A DNA stretch of 64,000 bases from Dermanyssus gallinae (GCA_003439945.1 QVRM01005224.1:62001-126000); one strand, 5' to 3'; shown: positions 45,566-62,209, counted from the first letter of the stretch. The notes: generated by a model from the sequence alone, not told the origin. Program-made: numbers and translations.

Positions 45566-45779
45566 ACCAAAGTAGTTGTGTGCAAGGAGAAAGCAAAACG
45601 AGAAACGACAGCTCCATAAGCTCCAGTTTGACATGAAAGCCGGGACCATCCATTTTTCAAGAGTTCAAAGTTACCTTTTAGAGACAGCCAGCTGTCGGGT
45701 CATGTACTTTATTATGTTTTAAAGGTTCAATGCTTACAATCTTAAAGGAGATCTACGCCATGTTGCCAAGCTGCAAGTT

Positions 45780-47240
45780 TGCTGGTGATTGCCCGTCAAT
45801 TGCGGTCTGGGCTAAATCCAGTTGAAACTGGGAGCACTTGGCTGACAAGTGTCTGGGAGAAAGCTCTTCCATATGTAGGTCGCCAACAGGCAGAGCCATC
45901 CCCTCCGTCGCCCAAAAAAAGGCCCCAAGGATCTGTAAGTTCGGCGGGAAATAATCGGCAACACCAATTTGTCGCTTTCGGGGCCTGTTGACCGCCTGCA
46001 GGGTACCAAATCTGAGTTATCCACGGCGTTCATCTTTTAATGGTGGCAAGTTTAAAAGGCTCGCCTTGAAATACCAGATAACAGAGACAACAGACTTTAC
46101 CGCGGGTTCGCCAGCTCACAGTCCGAACAGTGGGAACTTAACAGGATTCACTGCCTAATTTGCGGACTTTCGTTTTCAAGGAGAGACCCTTTTTAAGAGG
46201 GAATAATGCTTTTACGCACATCCGTCGGTGTTGTTGACGGATAGTGTGGGACTCGACTCGGGCGAAGGGTATGTGACTCAATCCGTTGCCGGACGTGTAA
46301 TACCCACTAAAAACCTCCTCCCCCACCCCCTCCTAGTTCAGAATTATGTAACAGTACCTCGAGATCCGAGGAGAGGCCTACGTCGACACATAATGACCAA
46401 GCACAGAGGAGTCGCCCGTGAGTAACAATACAGCGAATCATGGCTCTTGGTGGCCATCAGCTTGAGTTAGTGACACCGGAAAGTTGCGAGGCCGGTGTGC
46501 GTTCGACTCGCTTCTTCCTGGAGTCGCGCTCTGAGAACACTCTTGTGGTCAATCTTGAATTCACAAAACGCCTTCAACAATCTCTGTAGAGACCACCTGT
46601 TGGGTCCGGCCAAGCTTGAGCCTGAGTATGTTCTACCAGGTGAAACTACCTTACAAGAGGTCATTTTGCTTTCTCCTCACGCACGATGTCATAATATCGC
46701 AAACTGTTCTGGCTGTCTATTAAGGAGACAGATAAAGCCCTCGAGTACCCTCTAAACGTGTGTTACTTGGCAGATGGTGCAGTTCTGAGAGACATTAATA
46801 ATAGAGTCCTCGAGTTCGCTGAGCGAATTTGACCTGGTCCTACTAGGGTTCCCTGATGCGATTGTTCTATCGGAGATAGCTCTGGCAGCTTCCCTTCATA
46901 GGTCTAAGCTAGAACCCATATCGATGCTGTCGCTCTTAAAGACCTAAAAACTCGACTAAAAACAAGCCGCCGTAGAGCCGTTGCCCTGTGCGGCCACGAG
47001 CCCGCCGAAGCTGGGCGCCAGGGAGAATGGGCGGCAACTTTATATGAGCAAAGGGTAGAAAACCTCATACGGGGCTCATGCGCCACGAACGCTGATAAAG
47101 CCAGGCTGTGCTCCGCTCCTCTAAAGGAGCAGGCGCACAGGATTTCTTTTGGGGATAAACCTGGTGTACACCTGCGTTTGCCGAAATGCTATCGTATCGT
47201 CAGGTCAGGTAGGCGAGCAACGCACCAGGCCTTGAATGAC
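45780..47240 (+). mobile_element. Decayed LINE fragment
   Basis: An RT motif SILNSQNAFNNLCRDHLLG lies at about 46548-46605, similar in type to NTPWNVFNALRRDH of the LINE in ARMT1 intron 3. Downstream frames (46880-47220) give RRAVALCGHEPAEAGRQGEW with several stops. The boundaries are vague. Confidence 0.5.
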
Positions 47241-48009
47241 AAAAGTATATAGATATACATGCAACGTTCCTGTAATTTTTGTGACTATACGTGAGTTACA
47301 CAAACGTTTTAATTACATTGTCATGATAATTATATTTAATTTAATATTCGGATCCATCCGGGTATGTCAATATGTCCGGATATGATAAGTTCCTTGAATA
47401 AAGATGTTTTGTGTTGTAATGGTTTGAACGAGCTCACTTACGTGCATGACCTTGATGAAGTGGCCTGTGTCTATTTCCTCAACAAAATCTTTAAATCGTA
47501 ATAAAATCGGGTCAATGAACTAGCTCGGCGATTTTCAAAGGACATAAACATTTATTTAGCTTATTATGCACCATTGCTGTACAAAAACACAACTGAACAA
47601 GCTCTGAGCAAGCATCGTGAAAGACTTGTCTTCCTGACTTGTCTCCAACAAACAAAGTTAGCCCCAAATTTTGGCAAGATCAAATCCCTGTAGTAATCTA
47701 AAGAATTTGGCCGATAAGACAACGTATAAATGTAGAAGAAAATACAGCGCTCCGCACTGCATAGATGAGTAAGTATTGCTGTCCAGCAATTAGACAATGC
47801 TTGTAGAAAGGCGTTGATGAGAACACGGTATAATTTAGGTATATCTTACACCCCCAGTTCGCAGGAATTGTTCTATTTGAATTGAATAAAATAACGTATG
47901 AGCCTAGATTTGGTACTGGCATGTTACGTTACTCATCTAAGGCATGCAAACAAACTTGTGAAAATAAACATAAAAATATAAAGCTATTTTGAGTGTAATC
48001 TTGATAAAC
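47241..48009. other. No feature recognised
   Basis: AT-rich spacer between LINE fragments. Confidence 0.5.
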
Positions 48010-48138
48010 TGGTGCACAAAAATGCCGCGCGATGATGAGCTTGAGGGGTTGGGGAGGAATACGATTTTAGTGAGTTTGTGAGTCCCGCACTGGTTGCTGC
48101 AAGCTGCCAGCGACGCGAATGTATCAGGCATTTCCGAA
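48010..48138 (+). mobile_element. LINE 3'-UTR fragment abutting a TA array
   Basis: It matches the 3' ends at 59460-59575 and, inverted, 25845-25955: GGTTGGGGAGGAATACGATT, then GTGAGTCCCGCACTGGTTGC and CATTTCCGAAAC. The match stops at the start of (TA)n. No ORF2 sequence precedes it. Confidence 0.65.

Positions 48139-48142
<4 letters not shown>

Positions 48143-48172
<30 letters not shown>
48143..48172. repeat. (TA)n microsatellite at a LINE 3' end
   Basis: About 15 TA units directly following the LINE 3'-UTR fragment. Confidence 0.95.
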
Positions 48173-48174
<2 letters not shown>

Positions 48175-48424
48175 TCCTCATATTTCTGAAACTCAATACA
48201 TTGTGCTTCGTGGAACGATATGCACTGATTGCGCATATATATTCTTCAGGGGACTGAAGTAATGTGATAACGTCCTGGCCTGGTCAAGTTGAAGCAGCGA
48301 GTTCAAACATCTATTACTCTTTAACAATTGCATTCTCCTGTGGTTTTGTCCTGTATATTCTCTGCGCCAGCATATACGGTTCTGACATTCTTCCCATCGA
48401 ACCCCCGTTTTAGTATATAAACAG

Positions 48425-51500
<3,076 letters not shown>

Positions 51501-51655
51501 ACGAACTCTTGGTGATCCCGTTACGACCCCAACCTGGTTGGTCTTATCCAATCTGCAAGAACCCAAAACACCTGAGGCTCGTCATCTCACTTGCTCATTG
51601 GATCTCCTGGATCAGGCGCTGCTATGGGCCAAGACCCTCCTGGGCTTAAGGGACC

Positions 51656-52660
51656 TTGGACCAATACCTTGCTACTAGACAAGTCAAGGTGAGCAGAGGG
51701 GAGTTGGGAAACTCCTCGAGTGCCTCTCCCGGGCACAGGGTTTGCATCTTGCTGTCACCCCTACGGCGCGCAGGGCGAAGGGGCAGAAAGTGGCAAGAAG
51801 AGCTTAATCAGCACTACAACAACCTTCCTTTTAAAAAAGAAAGAAGGCAAGACCTACGCTGACATGATCAGGGAGTTTGGTTCCAGGGTGGACCCCAACG
51901 CCCACAACGTCAGGGTAAATCGAGTCCAACAACTGCCCAGCGGAGACGTGCGGTTGGTGATGGCAGAGGCGGCAGAAGGAGGGGCCAGCTCCTTTCTCCA
52001 GGCCCTGCAATCAGCTGGGGAGGCGGACGCCAGTCGTCCCTAAGGCGTATCCTGATCAGGAATGTCATGGAGGGCACTACCACGCAAAACATCGAGGCTG
52101 CCCTCCGCAGGGCGCTGCCTATCGAGGGACCACTGACCGTGGACCCCTACAAAAGAGGGCCACTGGCAGATGGACGTCCCTGGTCCGAGTAACTTCCCCC
52201 CCCCCCCCGACGCCGCCAGGATAATCCAGTCCCATGGAGCGACTTTTCAACATGACTGCAGGGATGCCACAGGCCCCCTGCTATGGGTTATGACATACGA
52301 CGACAGTGTAGTGACTGAGGGATTTTTTTCCGGGGTTAACCTCTTCCTCGACGACTTAACGACCTCACCCTCACCGTCCAGGGTCGGACCACGGATTTGC
52401 TGCAAAGTCTTCTTGCAAATCCGGACTCGGCCACTCGCCAAGACACCCGCCGACATCGCCCGCTCGATACAAGCGACGGGTTTGCTCTTGTCCCGGCCAA
52501 AAATGAAGCGGACTCTAGATGCCCCGCCCTTCCTCTTCACCTAGGAGACCAGGAGATATCACTAGTACCACGGGATAACCTTGATAGGGGTCTCCGTGGC
52601 ACTGCTGAACACGTACGGTGGGTGACGGAGAAGGCAACAAAGACAACCAATGGCTTCGTA
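51656..52660 (+). mobile_element. LINE gag-like (R1-type ORF1) fragment
   Basis: It contains KTYADMIREFGSRVDPNAHN and VQQLPSGDVRLVMAE, which resemble the T-Y-A-x-x-L and G-D-x-L-L motifs of R1-clade gag proteins, then RRILIRNVMEGTTTQNIEAA and LRRALP. The following frames are low-confidence. Confidence 0.5.
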
Positions 52661-52779
52661 CACCTCATACTAAAAACCTATGGCCCACGGCAGCTGAAAA
52701 AAACAAATCAATATGTATGTGGTCGAGTCAGTCGCCCGGTGCAGAGCTCCGGCGCCGGGAACCGAACTCGTCTTTGACG

Positions 52780-54139
52780 TTGCAAGGAAAATCAGGCTGA
52801 TTTGAATTGTACTAAACCTGTCATTTGGTGATAGCAGGTCGTCGTACTTTTTAACGCAACGCATGATCTTGACATATACCGTGAAAATGCTGCCTCCCTC
52901 TGGGGCATACCTGTGAAGTGATCCCGGACTGGCCTAAACAAAACGGTTACGTGATATCCACAATATACGCGTGTGTGTTCAAGTGTTCTTCCTGTAGATA
53001 TGTACCAAGTACAATGCAATAAAATGCGCAGAGCACTACTGGACCATTAATGCTGTATTACTTTCTTGTCGGAGGCTGATTATCGGAATCGCGATCCAAT
53101 GACGGTTTCGATAAGACGGTACTACAAGCCATACAGCCGACGAGACAACTGGGCTTTTGAACGTAAAGCGTATCGGATGGCTAATCTCGCGTAAGGGGCA
53201 CATTTACTGGCTTTCAAGATCCAAAATTTATATACAAAAGGGGTGTGTAACTGAAAAATACAAAACTGCCCGCAGAATCTCTGTAGCTGTGACAAGAGCC
53301 AATCCTTCACTGTGTCTTTCAGTGTATCGTCTGACTAGAAGCGCCTCTCTTTGAGGGGTTTTTAGCAAGCCAAACTGACGGAAGTTGCAGGGCGAGATGA
53401 CCAAGCTCTAGGGCGGATGCTTAAGCTGCTTCCGCTTGATTTTGGTTAGTAAGTTTTGTGTGACCCTGGAGACGTGTGGGCGCGCATTTATCGTGGCAGA
53501 GTCACTTCCTCCGTGGGCAGCCCAGGCCGTTTTTCACCCAGTTTGGCTGTGATTATTGTGTTAGCCTGGTTTGGTTTTGGGTCATCACTCAAACATTCCC
53601 GGCTTTTACGAAAACCGAACACCCCACTTTCTCACTGACTTGTCAAACATGCAGTCTGCCTCGTGTATTACTATCGGCAATGAACCGGCCGGTTGAATAC
53701 CTTCCGCAGTCAGAGATCTGATAACACTTTGCTGCTCGTCGAATTTTGCAATAGAAACGCCATGATGTCCCCACGCGCAACTGCCTGCTTTTCTCACCAC
53801 TACAGTCATATCCCTAGTTTGTCGCACTACGTTATCCGAGCGGTATATAAACATTTAACAGGTTTTTGTTACGGCGGTTCGAACATTCTCATTTGAACAC
53901 CGCACATTTTGTATTTAAATATATTATATATCAATCATATATAGGTTGTAGATCTTCATTTTAGTCTTTTATTTTAGTTTGTTCAAAGCGACTGCATTGA
54001 GTCATCTTTGCATATAGTAGATGCCACATTAATTAGGGTACTCCCAGGTAGGGCCAGGCAATTGGCAACAAGGGGGGACCAGAGACGAGTGTAGGGTAGA
54101 AAGGGAGGTAACAAGGATGAGGCACTGACGAGCAGGTCG
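52780..54139. other. No gene recognised
   Basis: Only short frames are present, without motifs or matching neighbours. Confidence 0.5.
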
Positions 54140-54662
54140 GAAGTTAGAAATAAAGCCGTCTCTGAATTACAGCGAAGAAAAAAGACAGACAGAACAACAA
54201 AGATTCTAAAAGAGCTTATGGAAAAACAACTCTAGAACACCGTCCTGGCATTGAACTAATGAATATAGAGAAAGCTTGATGAAACTGTGCGATTCACAAG
54301 CTCTTAAGAAGAAGGGTTTAAAAGAAGGGACCAAAAATATCCACGAACTACTAAGTTAAGTACTAGCGTCAGTAGAGGATAGATAAAAATAGAGGATAGA
54401 TAAGTTAGAGGACGAAGTCACCAACGAAGACCTTGAAGAAAAAATCGGGCGCCTCAATACAAGGGGAACAAAACTACATGTAGAATTAAACAAAATGGTC
54501 GAAATAAATCAGCATAGAAACGAAGGTAAAAATGGGACAAATGAATCTGAGACCGAAAGGGGAGTGATGTGTTTCCGATTCCGAACCACGGAAAAGGACA
54601 GAGTGGTATCACAAATTGAGGAAGAAATCGAGGAAGCAGTAACACTTGAGGAACAGATAGAT

Positions 54663-54719
<57 letters not shown>

Positions 54720-55640
54720 GAAACAGGAGTAACCAGAAAATGTGATCAAACATATTAAGTTCACCTACATAGCCTAGGTCTGCTACAAACTGTAATCGAG
54801 AAGGCCATCGAGCTTGCTCGAGTATGCGGCAGGCACCACTAGTTCACATCACTGAGGAGAAGCAAACAAAACCCCTCTTAAGAGTTCTAGAAATCTGCTA
54901 CAGGACGACCGGCAACGGCAGTGAAAACTTAGAGATGTGCGCGAGGCTCTATGACAATGTCAACCGGTTGTTTGAAAATTGGGGACACCTGGGAGTGAAA
55001 GTACCGCTAAGGATGAAGGTAAGAAAACCTTACAGACACTCTTCGGGGACTTAGAGCCCACACCAGACCGAACGAAGTGTGGGCAAGCGTGCGCGGGGTT
55101 ATCAGAAGAAGGAGGGGGACTTCGCCATTCGGCCAGAGGAGCACCAGGAGGACGCGCGGAAGGCGCTGGTGGCATCAATTCAAGAAAATACCGAAATGCA
55201 GGTCAAATGCTACGGTCGCACTATGGGGAATCCAACCCTTCTTAAGCGAGTAGGGAGTTGGGGCGGCTCTTAGAAATGCCCTCCACTTGCTGAGAGAGGT
55301 TACGATTAGGGCAAGTGAAGCAAGACTTTGTATAACGGAATTATGGTATTTTCTAGTGGTCGTGTCACTGACGGTAGCAAGGGACCTTCTGGCCTGAGGG
55401 ACGGTTAAGACTCCCAAACTGCATTCAGTGCCAGAAACCAGGCCACGCGGAAGATCTGCTTCAAATGTGGCAGCCCGGAACACATGGTTAAGGATTGCAA
55501 AGCGGATATACCGAAATGCCACATTTGCGGGATGGATGTCATCGCACAGACAGCATAGCATGTCCTCCCGCAGGAGGAAGGTGCAGAAACTCAGGACGTC
55601 CCGTAGGGAAAAGCACGACGGTTGTTCGTGACTTCGAATC
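54140..55640 (+). mobile_element. R1-type LINE ORF1 (gag) relic with zinc knuckle
   Basis: The upstream part (54140-54700) is charged and coiled-coil-like (KKTDRTTKILKELMEKQL and KLDETVRFTSS in adjacent frames) and is split by a 54-bp TA array. The middle reads KKEGDFAIRPEEHQEDARKA and LVASIQENTEMQVKC, a gag core. The end has a CCHC knuckle, CFKCGSPEHMVKDC, with a damaged one, CIQCQKPGHA, just before it. Frameshifted throughout. Confidence 0.65.
54663..54716. repeat. (TA)n microsatellite inside a LINE gag relic
   Basis: About 27 TA units preceded by GATAGATAGATA. Confidence 0.95.
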
Positions 55641-55739
55641 CGACTAGACGGTCGTAAGGGAAGGTTACAAATCCGCCTAAACTGTCCAAAAACATAATCA
55701 AAGGTCATCCAGGGTACCTAAGCGGCTGTAGGGCTGCTC

Positions 55740-57420
55740 ATGATAAATCGAGGTAAGGGCACGCGAGCAGGGCACGGGCTTCTACTGTTGCCCAAGCCAA
55801 ATGTAGCAATTACTAGGCGGAAAGGCGACGGGATATCCGATGCGAAAGCAGACAACGCGATGTGGTCGACAGGCTCCGAACAGGGCTTGGCATTTAGGGG
55901 CACTGGGACAGATCAAGGGTTTACTAGGGTTGAAGATGATAGAGTGGCAGTTTTCTACAGCTGATATTTCTCACCCAATAAGGCTCTGGGAAAATTGAAG
56001 GGTCCCTAGAAAAAATCGCCAAGAGCAGCCGCACGCACGGCATTGGAGAGCAGGCACACATCGTAGAGGGAACTTACTAGTACTTAATGATAAAGTGACT
56101 GCTAATTTTTCCAGAAAGTATCATTAAACTTTTATATGCCTAACGTTGGTCACCGAATTAGTGTTTTCTGTGATAGGGAATTGGCGCATCGCGAAGGAGG
56201 CGGAGACTATGAGTGATCATGGGATACATCTGTTTTAAACTCGGAATACCCAACTCACGCATAATATACACGAGGAAGTGCTGGCAGATGCGAGCGCTTA
56301 ATATAGAGACACTTAAGGCTGAATTGATTGACGGCTGTAGCCGGCTTACGGAAAGCCAAGTAAATGAGAATCAGTTCTCTGCCATGCTCATTGCGGCGTC
56401 TGAGAGGGCGGGCCTTTCGCGCCGGGGCAAAGAGCATAAAAGAGATAAAAAAAAATCTACACAAGGACGCTGATCTGGCTGCGTAGAAGAAACCAAAAGG
56501 GACACGGGCCGACTAATTAGCCAAGTGCAAGGCCCGAACGAGACTGCAAGGACTCATCGCTAAAAACAAGGCGCGAGAGTGGAGAGAGTTGATAAATGCG
56601 GTGGAGAGTGATATATGAGGCCTGTCGTAACGCTTCATTTCGGACACAGCCCTGGAGGTTCGATGAAGGAGGTTGCTGAAGGATATTCCGGAGCGCAAAA
56701 CCCCATGTCTACATCGTCCGCTGGCTGAACAAGAGCATGCACAGCATGACAAAAGAATAGTTGCGGCAACATTTTACTACTCGTCTGCTCGATACAAACG
56801 CCCCTTCGCCTAACCCCGCTATTAAGCAACCGCTCACTCTAGAGCAGCACCACATGAACTTGCCGCTTACGGTGAAAGAAATGGTGCAGATCTTGCGCGA
56901 GCTACCCACGAAGAAGAGTAGTGGTCTTGGTGGGATATATTACGAGCATTAGGCTAAGTCGTCTGATGTTTTAGCAGGGGAGCTGTGTAATCTGTATAAC
57001 CAGATACTCAGATGGGCGGTTCTTCTTTGCTGAACCTCCTTGAAGTAAACATAAGGGGCGAGGACATCTTGTAGCTGTGTCAAAACGTAGGAATCCCTCA
57101 AGCGGGCCTTCTCCTTGCTTATCGTAGACCTAGTCCGTCATGTGCAGAAGGAGTTTATAAACGCCGTCGTCGCTATGTATGCGGATGACATACTAGTGTC
57201 CACCCAAGACAGCAGTGCCATTTTTTTAGCTTAAGATTGTGCCAATGCGAAGCTATAGCTTTAGCAGGGAGTGAAGCGATCTCTCCGCGGGGAATTTTGC
57301 GCAGCTAGAAAGATGCTTCACAATATATCCGAAGCGTGTTCTTTTCTTACCGCGGACGGCAATGAACCGCTTTGTGTATCTGTTAGCGGATTGCGAATCG
57401 GCAATGAAAACAATCAGAGT
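55740..57420 (+). mobile_element. LINE ORF2 fragments (endonuclease tail and RT with YADD box)
   Basis: Visible pieces are LTLEQHHMNLPLTVKEMVQI and LRELPTKKSSGLGGIYYEH (RT entry, about 56840-56950) and MYADDILVSTQDSS (about 57176-57220), an intact RT active-site box. Between them the frame is broken. The style of the RT differs from the segment starting at 57540, so two LINEs may be joined here. Confidence 0.55.
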
Positions 57421-57539
57421 CAGGCTTAGGTCACCTATTACAGGACTAGTTCAGTAACGTTTGTTGGACTGGCAGGGGACTGTAACCAAAAACTTTGAAA
57501 GAGGTGCAGTGAGTACGCAGTAAGTAGGCAGTGAGCTGC

Positions 57540-58080
57540 CCGGAAACAAAACAGGCCTTTTGGCCTATAGGATTATCTGCCTCCTCGGCACCTTGGAGAA
57601 GATCCTGGAAATCGTTCTGGCCAATATGTTGAACAAGGTAAATGAAACCAGAGAAGCTTTATCAGATATCCAGTATGGTTTCCAGGCAGAAAAATCTAAC
57701 ATTGGAGCCCTTGATAGAATTCTGGAACGCGCAGGCCGCGAGACTGCAAAGACTTCTAAAACAAGGGAATTCGTGTTTCTTATCCTCTGGGATATCAAAA
57801 ATGTGATCAACGCGATAAACTGGAAAGTAGTGGTACACGCGCTACGGAGAAGGGCAGTATCCACGAACTTCTACCGACTGATTTCAACCTATTTAGATAA
57901 AAGAAGTCTGGTTGTAGAGAGGCAAGAATACAGCGTTACTGCCGAGGTCCCACAGGATTCAATTGAGCCTGTCCTCTGAAATTTGGCATACGACGGGGTG
58001 CTGGAGATCAACAATTACCTAGAAGGGTCCAAAGTCCTAGCCTATGCGATTAATTTGGCCCTGATGGTAAGATAAACGGC
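57540..58080 (+). mobile_element. R1-like LINE reverse transcriptase fragment
   Basis: The open frame 57560-57979 reads YRIICLLGTLEKILEIVLAN, DIQYGFQAEKSNIGALDRIL, VFLILWDIKNVINAINWKVV and VPQDSIEPVL. These are the R1-clade RT blocks YRPICLL, QYGF, DVKNAFN and VPQGS-x-x-G-P with mild decay. The YADD box is not in frame after it. Confidence 0.75.
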
Positions 58081-58249
58081 CTTACGATATAAATAAGGAA
58101 AGAGGCCAAGTACCTTGGGGTGACTTTTGACACGGGGTTAACCAGCACATGTAAAACATGTTGCGGCAAAGGCCCAGCGAAGCACCTTAAACCTAACAAG
58201 GATTATGCCAAGGATTGGTGCTGTACCAGCGGAACACCGACGGCTATGA

Positions 58250-59585
58250 GCTTTGGTTGCCGAAATGCCGGCTTTCTACGCGGCGCCCGTCTTGGCGGAC
58301 ATGGCACTACGGGCTGCACAAAATAGGGGGGCACTAAGGTTGGCCCAACGGACACTTGCATTCAGGTTAGCCGAGCGTACCGGACGACTCGACCAAAGCC
58401 TCTTGGCCAAGATGCTGCCATGGGACCTTACTGGCGGGAGAAAAAGTAAGATATTTTTTTCAGATTTTCCTCCAAAAAATGCGGTTTGCACACGCGGACA
58501 TCACTGCAGGAAACTCGTCTGCAAGTGTGGCTAGTATTAGCTTGCATATGCTGGACAGGCCTGCCCCTAGCGTATTCGATGTTGATCCTATTAATACAGC
58601 GTATATCTGGGCGGGATCTATAACTCCGGCTACCCACCCCCTTACGCCGCACGCCGCACCTGGCAGAGCGGAAGAGGAGAGCACGAGGCTCCCCTCTCAT
58701 GGTTTTCAAGTATTGTTCAACACAATTCCGAATCGCGGGGGGGAAGGACTGGGGCTTTTAGTGGGTGAGAGTCCCACACTAGGTGCTGTTGATTTCCAGT
58801 ACCGACCGTGCATTACGCATTTTCCAAACCTCCCATATCAAAAAAGGGGGAGCTGGTCCAAAAGTCTGATATCGGACCTCAAGGCTTACTATGATTGTCA
58901 AAATGGAGAGTCGATCTACTATACAGCTCAGGTGGTTCTGACCGGTCGCGGTCAGTTCCAGAGCTGCATGATTAAGACAAGGAAGGCCACCAGTGAAACT
59001 TGTGTGCTATGCAAATCTGGGGAGGCAGACGGCGTAGCATACGCTACTTTACACTGCGAGTATCTTTGGAAAGCAAAGTGCACGGACTTCACGGCCGTGA
59101 GGGGCTGCCCCATCAATGAGGTGGTTAGCTATATATTGACTTCAACGAAAACGTGAAAAAAGGTGATGGACGTTTTCGACGCAATTTTGACGCTCAAGAC
59201 AGCTAAGGACACCGCTAGACAGGAGAGTTTTACGCGGCAAACTTGGGAGAATGGTTGAGACGAGCAGCCGAGGTAAGTGGGAGGGGAAGTGCAGCCAGTC
59301 CCCTGAAGCTATTGACGCAACCCTTCAGGAGGATTTATATCTTGTTATAAGCCCCCTATCTGGATGCACGTAAACACGCAGAAAGATAGACGGAGACATA
59401 GCTGAGTTAAGGAGAAATTGAAGTTTGACGCCTCTCCCATGGCTTCGAAGAAAGACAAGTGTTACTGAGCCTGAGTAGGTGGGGAGAAATCCGGGTTTAG
59501 AGGGTGTGTGAGCCCCACACCAGTCACGCAGGGTGCTAGTGACGCATGTGCATTCCGCATTTCGGAAACCTTCCAGCAAAAAATG
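58250..59585 (+). mobile_element. R1-like LINE ORF2 C-terminus and 3' UTR
   Basis: It carries RLDQSLLAKMLPWDLTGGRK and, at 58479-59156, SKSLISDLKAYYDCQNGESI, VVLTGRGQFQSCMIKTRKAT and a zinc-like cluster TCVLCKSGEADGVAYATLHC. This parallels the copy at 25834-26762, confirming one family. The 3' UTR (59330-59585) contains GACGCCTCTCCCATGGCTTC and ends ACCTTCCAGC then A-rich sequence. The His of the zinc cluster is changed to Tyr. Confidence 0.75.
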
Positions 59586-60193
59586 CTACAGTCATGACCA
59601 GAAAGTATACAAGCGAATTCCGTCGTAACTTCATGATTGTTTTCTGTGGTCATATCGACATGTGGAAACCGTGAAAGTCTAGTAACAAGGTCCCTGTCGC
59701 AGAAGTTATCCCGAGTCCAATCATCTTTTGTGACGGCCTGGATTTTATAGAATAATGCAGCTAAACATGCCTTCGCAAATATAACTTACCAGCTGACTAA
59801 GTGAGACTTAAACGACATTCCCCTTAGGTTAGGTACATTTTCGAGTATGCTAACGCGCTATAAAACGATTGTACTCCCTTTTAATTTGTCTTCCGCATAA
59901 GTCTGGTAAGGAAAGTAATACATCAAGTCTGCTGTCCATGAGTTTATGCGTGTCGCAATATGGTCTACATGTTGGTAACATTGTTGGGATAATTGAAGAT
60001 GAAATCTCCTACGCGAGTAGTACGTGAGTTTTTACGGAAGAGTGTTGCTCTTTGATTTCATTAAGAAGAAAACTTATTCGTTACGCCGCCGTCTAGAATC
60101 ACTAACCCCCCCGACAAGATGCCTCAAGTAGACCGAGGTACTTGCTGGGAGGCTACTAAAGCTTTATATATAGCTTATACACTATATACTTAA

Positions 60194-60196
<3 letters not shown>

Positions 60197-60243
<47 letters not shown>
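60197..60243. repeat. (TA)n microsatellite
   Basis: About 23 TA units in gene-free sequence. Confidence 0.95.
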
Positions 60244-60245
<2 letters not shown>

Positions 60246-60564
60246 GACCAAAATACGCAATAATTAATTTTCATTTGGTTACTCGTGATACACATGTTTG
60301 TGCAGATTTATGCTTTTATTTGTCCATTCCATTCATTTCATCGATTATCTGTATAATCTGTTTCTTTCTCTCTTTTCATTTGCGTAATCTTTATTTTTAT
60401 TATTGACTTTGTACATATTATAGTACACGTATATACATTGTTAATCACAATATAATCGATCACCGTTAATAGATAGTATCACTATTAAGAACCATCGAGG
60501 AAAGGCTCAACAGACTCCGCGAGTGCTGCGACTGAGATCAACGAAATACATTTTTAGATACATG

Positions 60565-60568
<4 letters not shown>

Positions 60569-60618
<50 letters not shown>
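60569..60618. repeat. (TA)n microsatellite
   Basis: About 25 TA units in gene-free sequence. Confidence 0.95.
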
Positions 60619-60621
<3 letters not shown>

Positions 60622-61159
60622 GGTCTGGTTTTCTTCAATCAGAATGCTTTATCTTGATACCTTGTGAGATGCCCGCCAGTACGTCAGCGCCAAAGTCAAG
60701 TAACTTCCCAGAATTTTTAAAGCTAGCGAAATATTTGCGTCATGAGATGCATACACAGCTATTTTGCATGTATCTACAGTTTTAGATTGCTAACAACCTA
60801 CTTAAAACTTGGGTGCAAAACTAAAAAATAACCACCTGAGAACCACGGATGTCGTGCACTATGTGCAATTTGTGGGATAGTAAAGCGCGTTCCAGTGGCT
60901 CGTTTAGCTTTACTTAGACTGAGTTTCGATCTCACTTTTAGTGCAAGGTAGACACCTCGGCAAAAATATTTACAAACGTATTTCTTGTCTTTACTCGCGA
61001 TATAGGCTCGCAGACATTAGGGATTTGTATTGTCTTCGGCATATCTCAGCGAAACGCAATAATGTAACGTAGACGATATAAGTGGCTACGTTATGTTACT
61101 TTAGCGGCGGTGACGGTGCATTCTAAAAAAATCTTACACGTTTTTGTAAACGTCACAGC

Positions 61160-61182
61160 ATATATATATATATATATATATA
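61160..61182. repeat. (TA)n microsatellite
   Basis: About 11 TA units. Confidence 0.9.
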
Positions 61183-62209
61183 TGTCTTATAATTCAAGCA
61201 AGCTTTCGACAATACCCCACGGACTAGGTTAAGGTGACCACTGTCTTAATTAAATAACGGAGCTCGGGCAGAGAAAATGCACTATTCGTGTCCCCCAAGA
61301 TTGGCTGCTCGGCATTCTTCTGAGTTTTCAACCTACGAGAGGCAAATTTTGCATCTCATAGTGAACCGCCTATACTGACGCCGTGTACTAAAATTGGTTG
61401 CACAGTAAGCTTACGCTTTGTCTATTGTATGATCTGTATGTAGTAAGTGCATGACTGAACCCGGGCTAACTCAGCTACAGCTTGGAGTCATGTCTGTACG
61501 TCAGTTTTTCTTTTCATTCCTTGCCCCATACCGCTCTATGTCAAGGCAGAGTGAACTGAGTAGCGGACGCTGGGCCCGGTTCACAGTCACTCAACGCTGA
61601 CTCACTGAAGCTCTCTTGTGAGCTCGAAGTTAATCATCGGGTGCAAGGTTACTTCCTTTGCGTAAGGGATATAGACGCCCACACACAGCTTATTTTATGT
61701 GTGAGACTGCTTTTCATGACCTATTGAAATTGAAACTAGGTACCACATGTCACTCAATAGGTGCATGGACCACTTTTACTCGCATAGAGCCAAAAACAGC
61801 GATTCGAACAAGGATTTGATTTTTCTCAGTTCAGATGCAACCATCGTTATGTCCTCTTAGTTGTCTGTCTTGCTACGGCTGTTCATTGAGTGCGCGTGAT
61901 CCGTGATTTCGCTAACCTCTCCGTAGACAGAAATACATGTTTAAACTTTATGATTGGCCAACGAACTTACGGATGCCTTTGTCTCGTTTAACAAACAACA
62001 ACTCACCTCTATAGCTAACACCTATTCACGTATTTGTATGCGCTTATATTGGTTTTATCTTATGCAATTCAACGTTACAACGTCTTGAGACCAACATTCG
62101 CTTATTAAACACAATTACGTATCCAATATTTGACCCGCCTGTTCTTACGCCTACCCCTGTATTTCACTTCCATACTTGACGGGCTCGATCGTCGTTAGTT
62201 GTTTGACTT

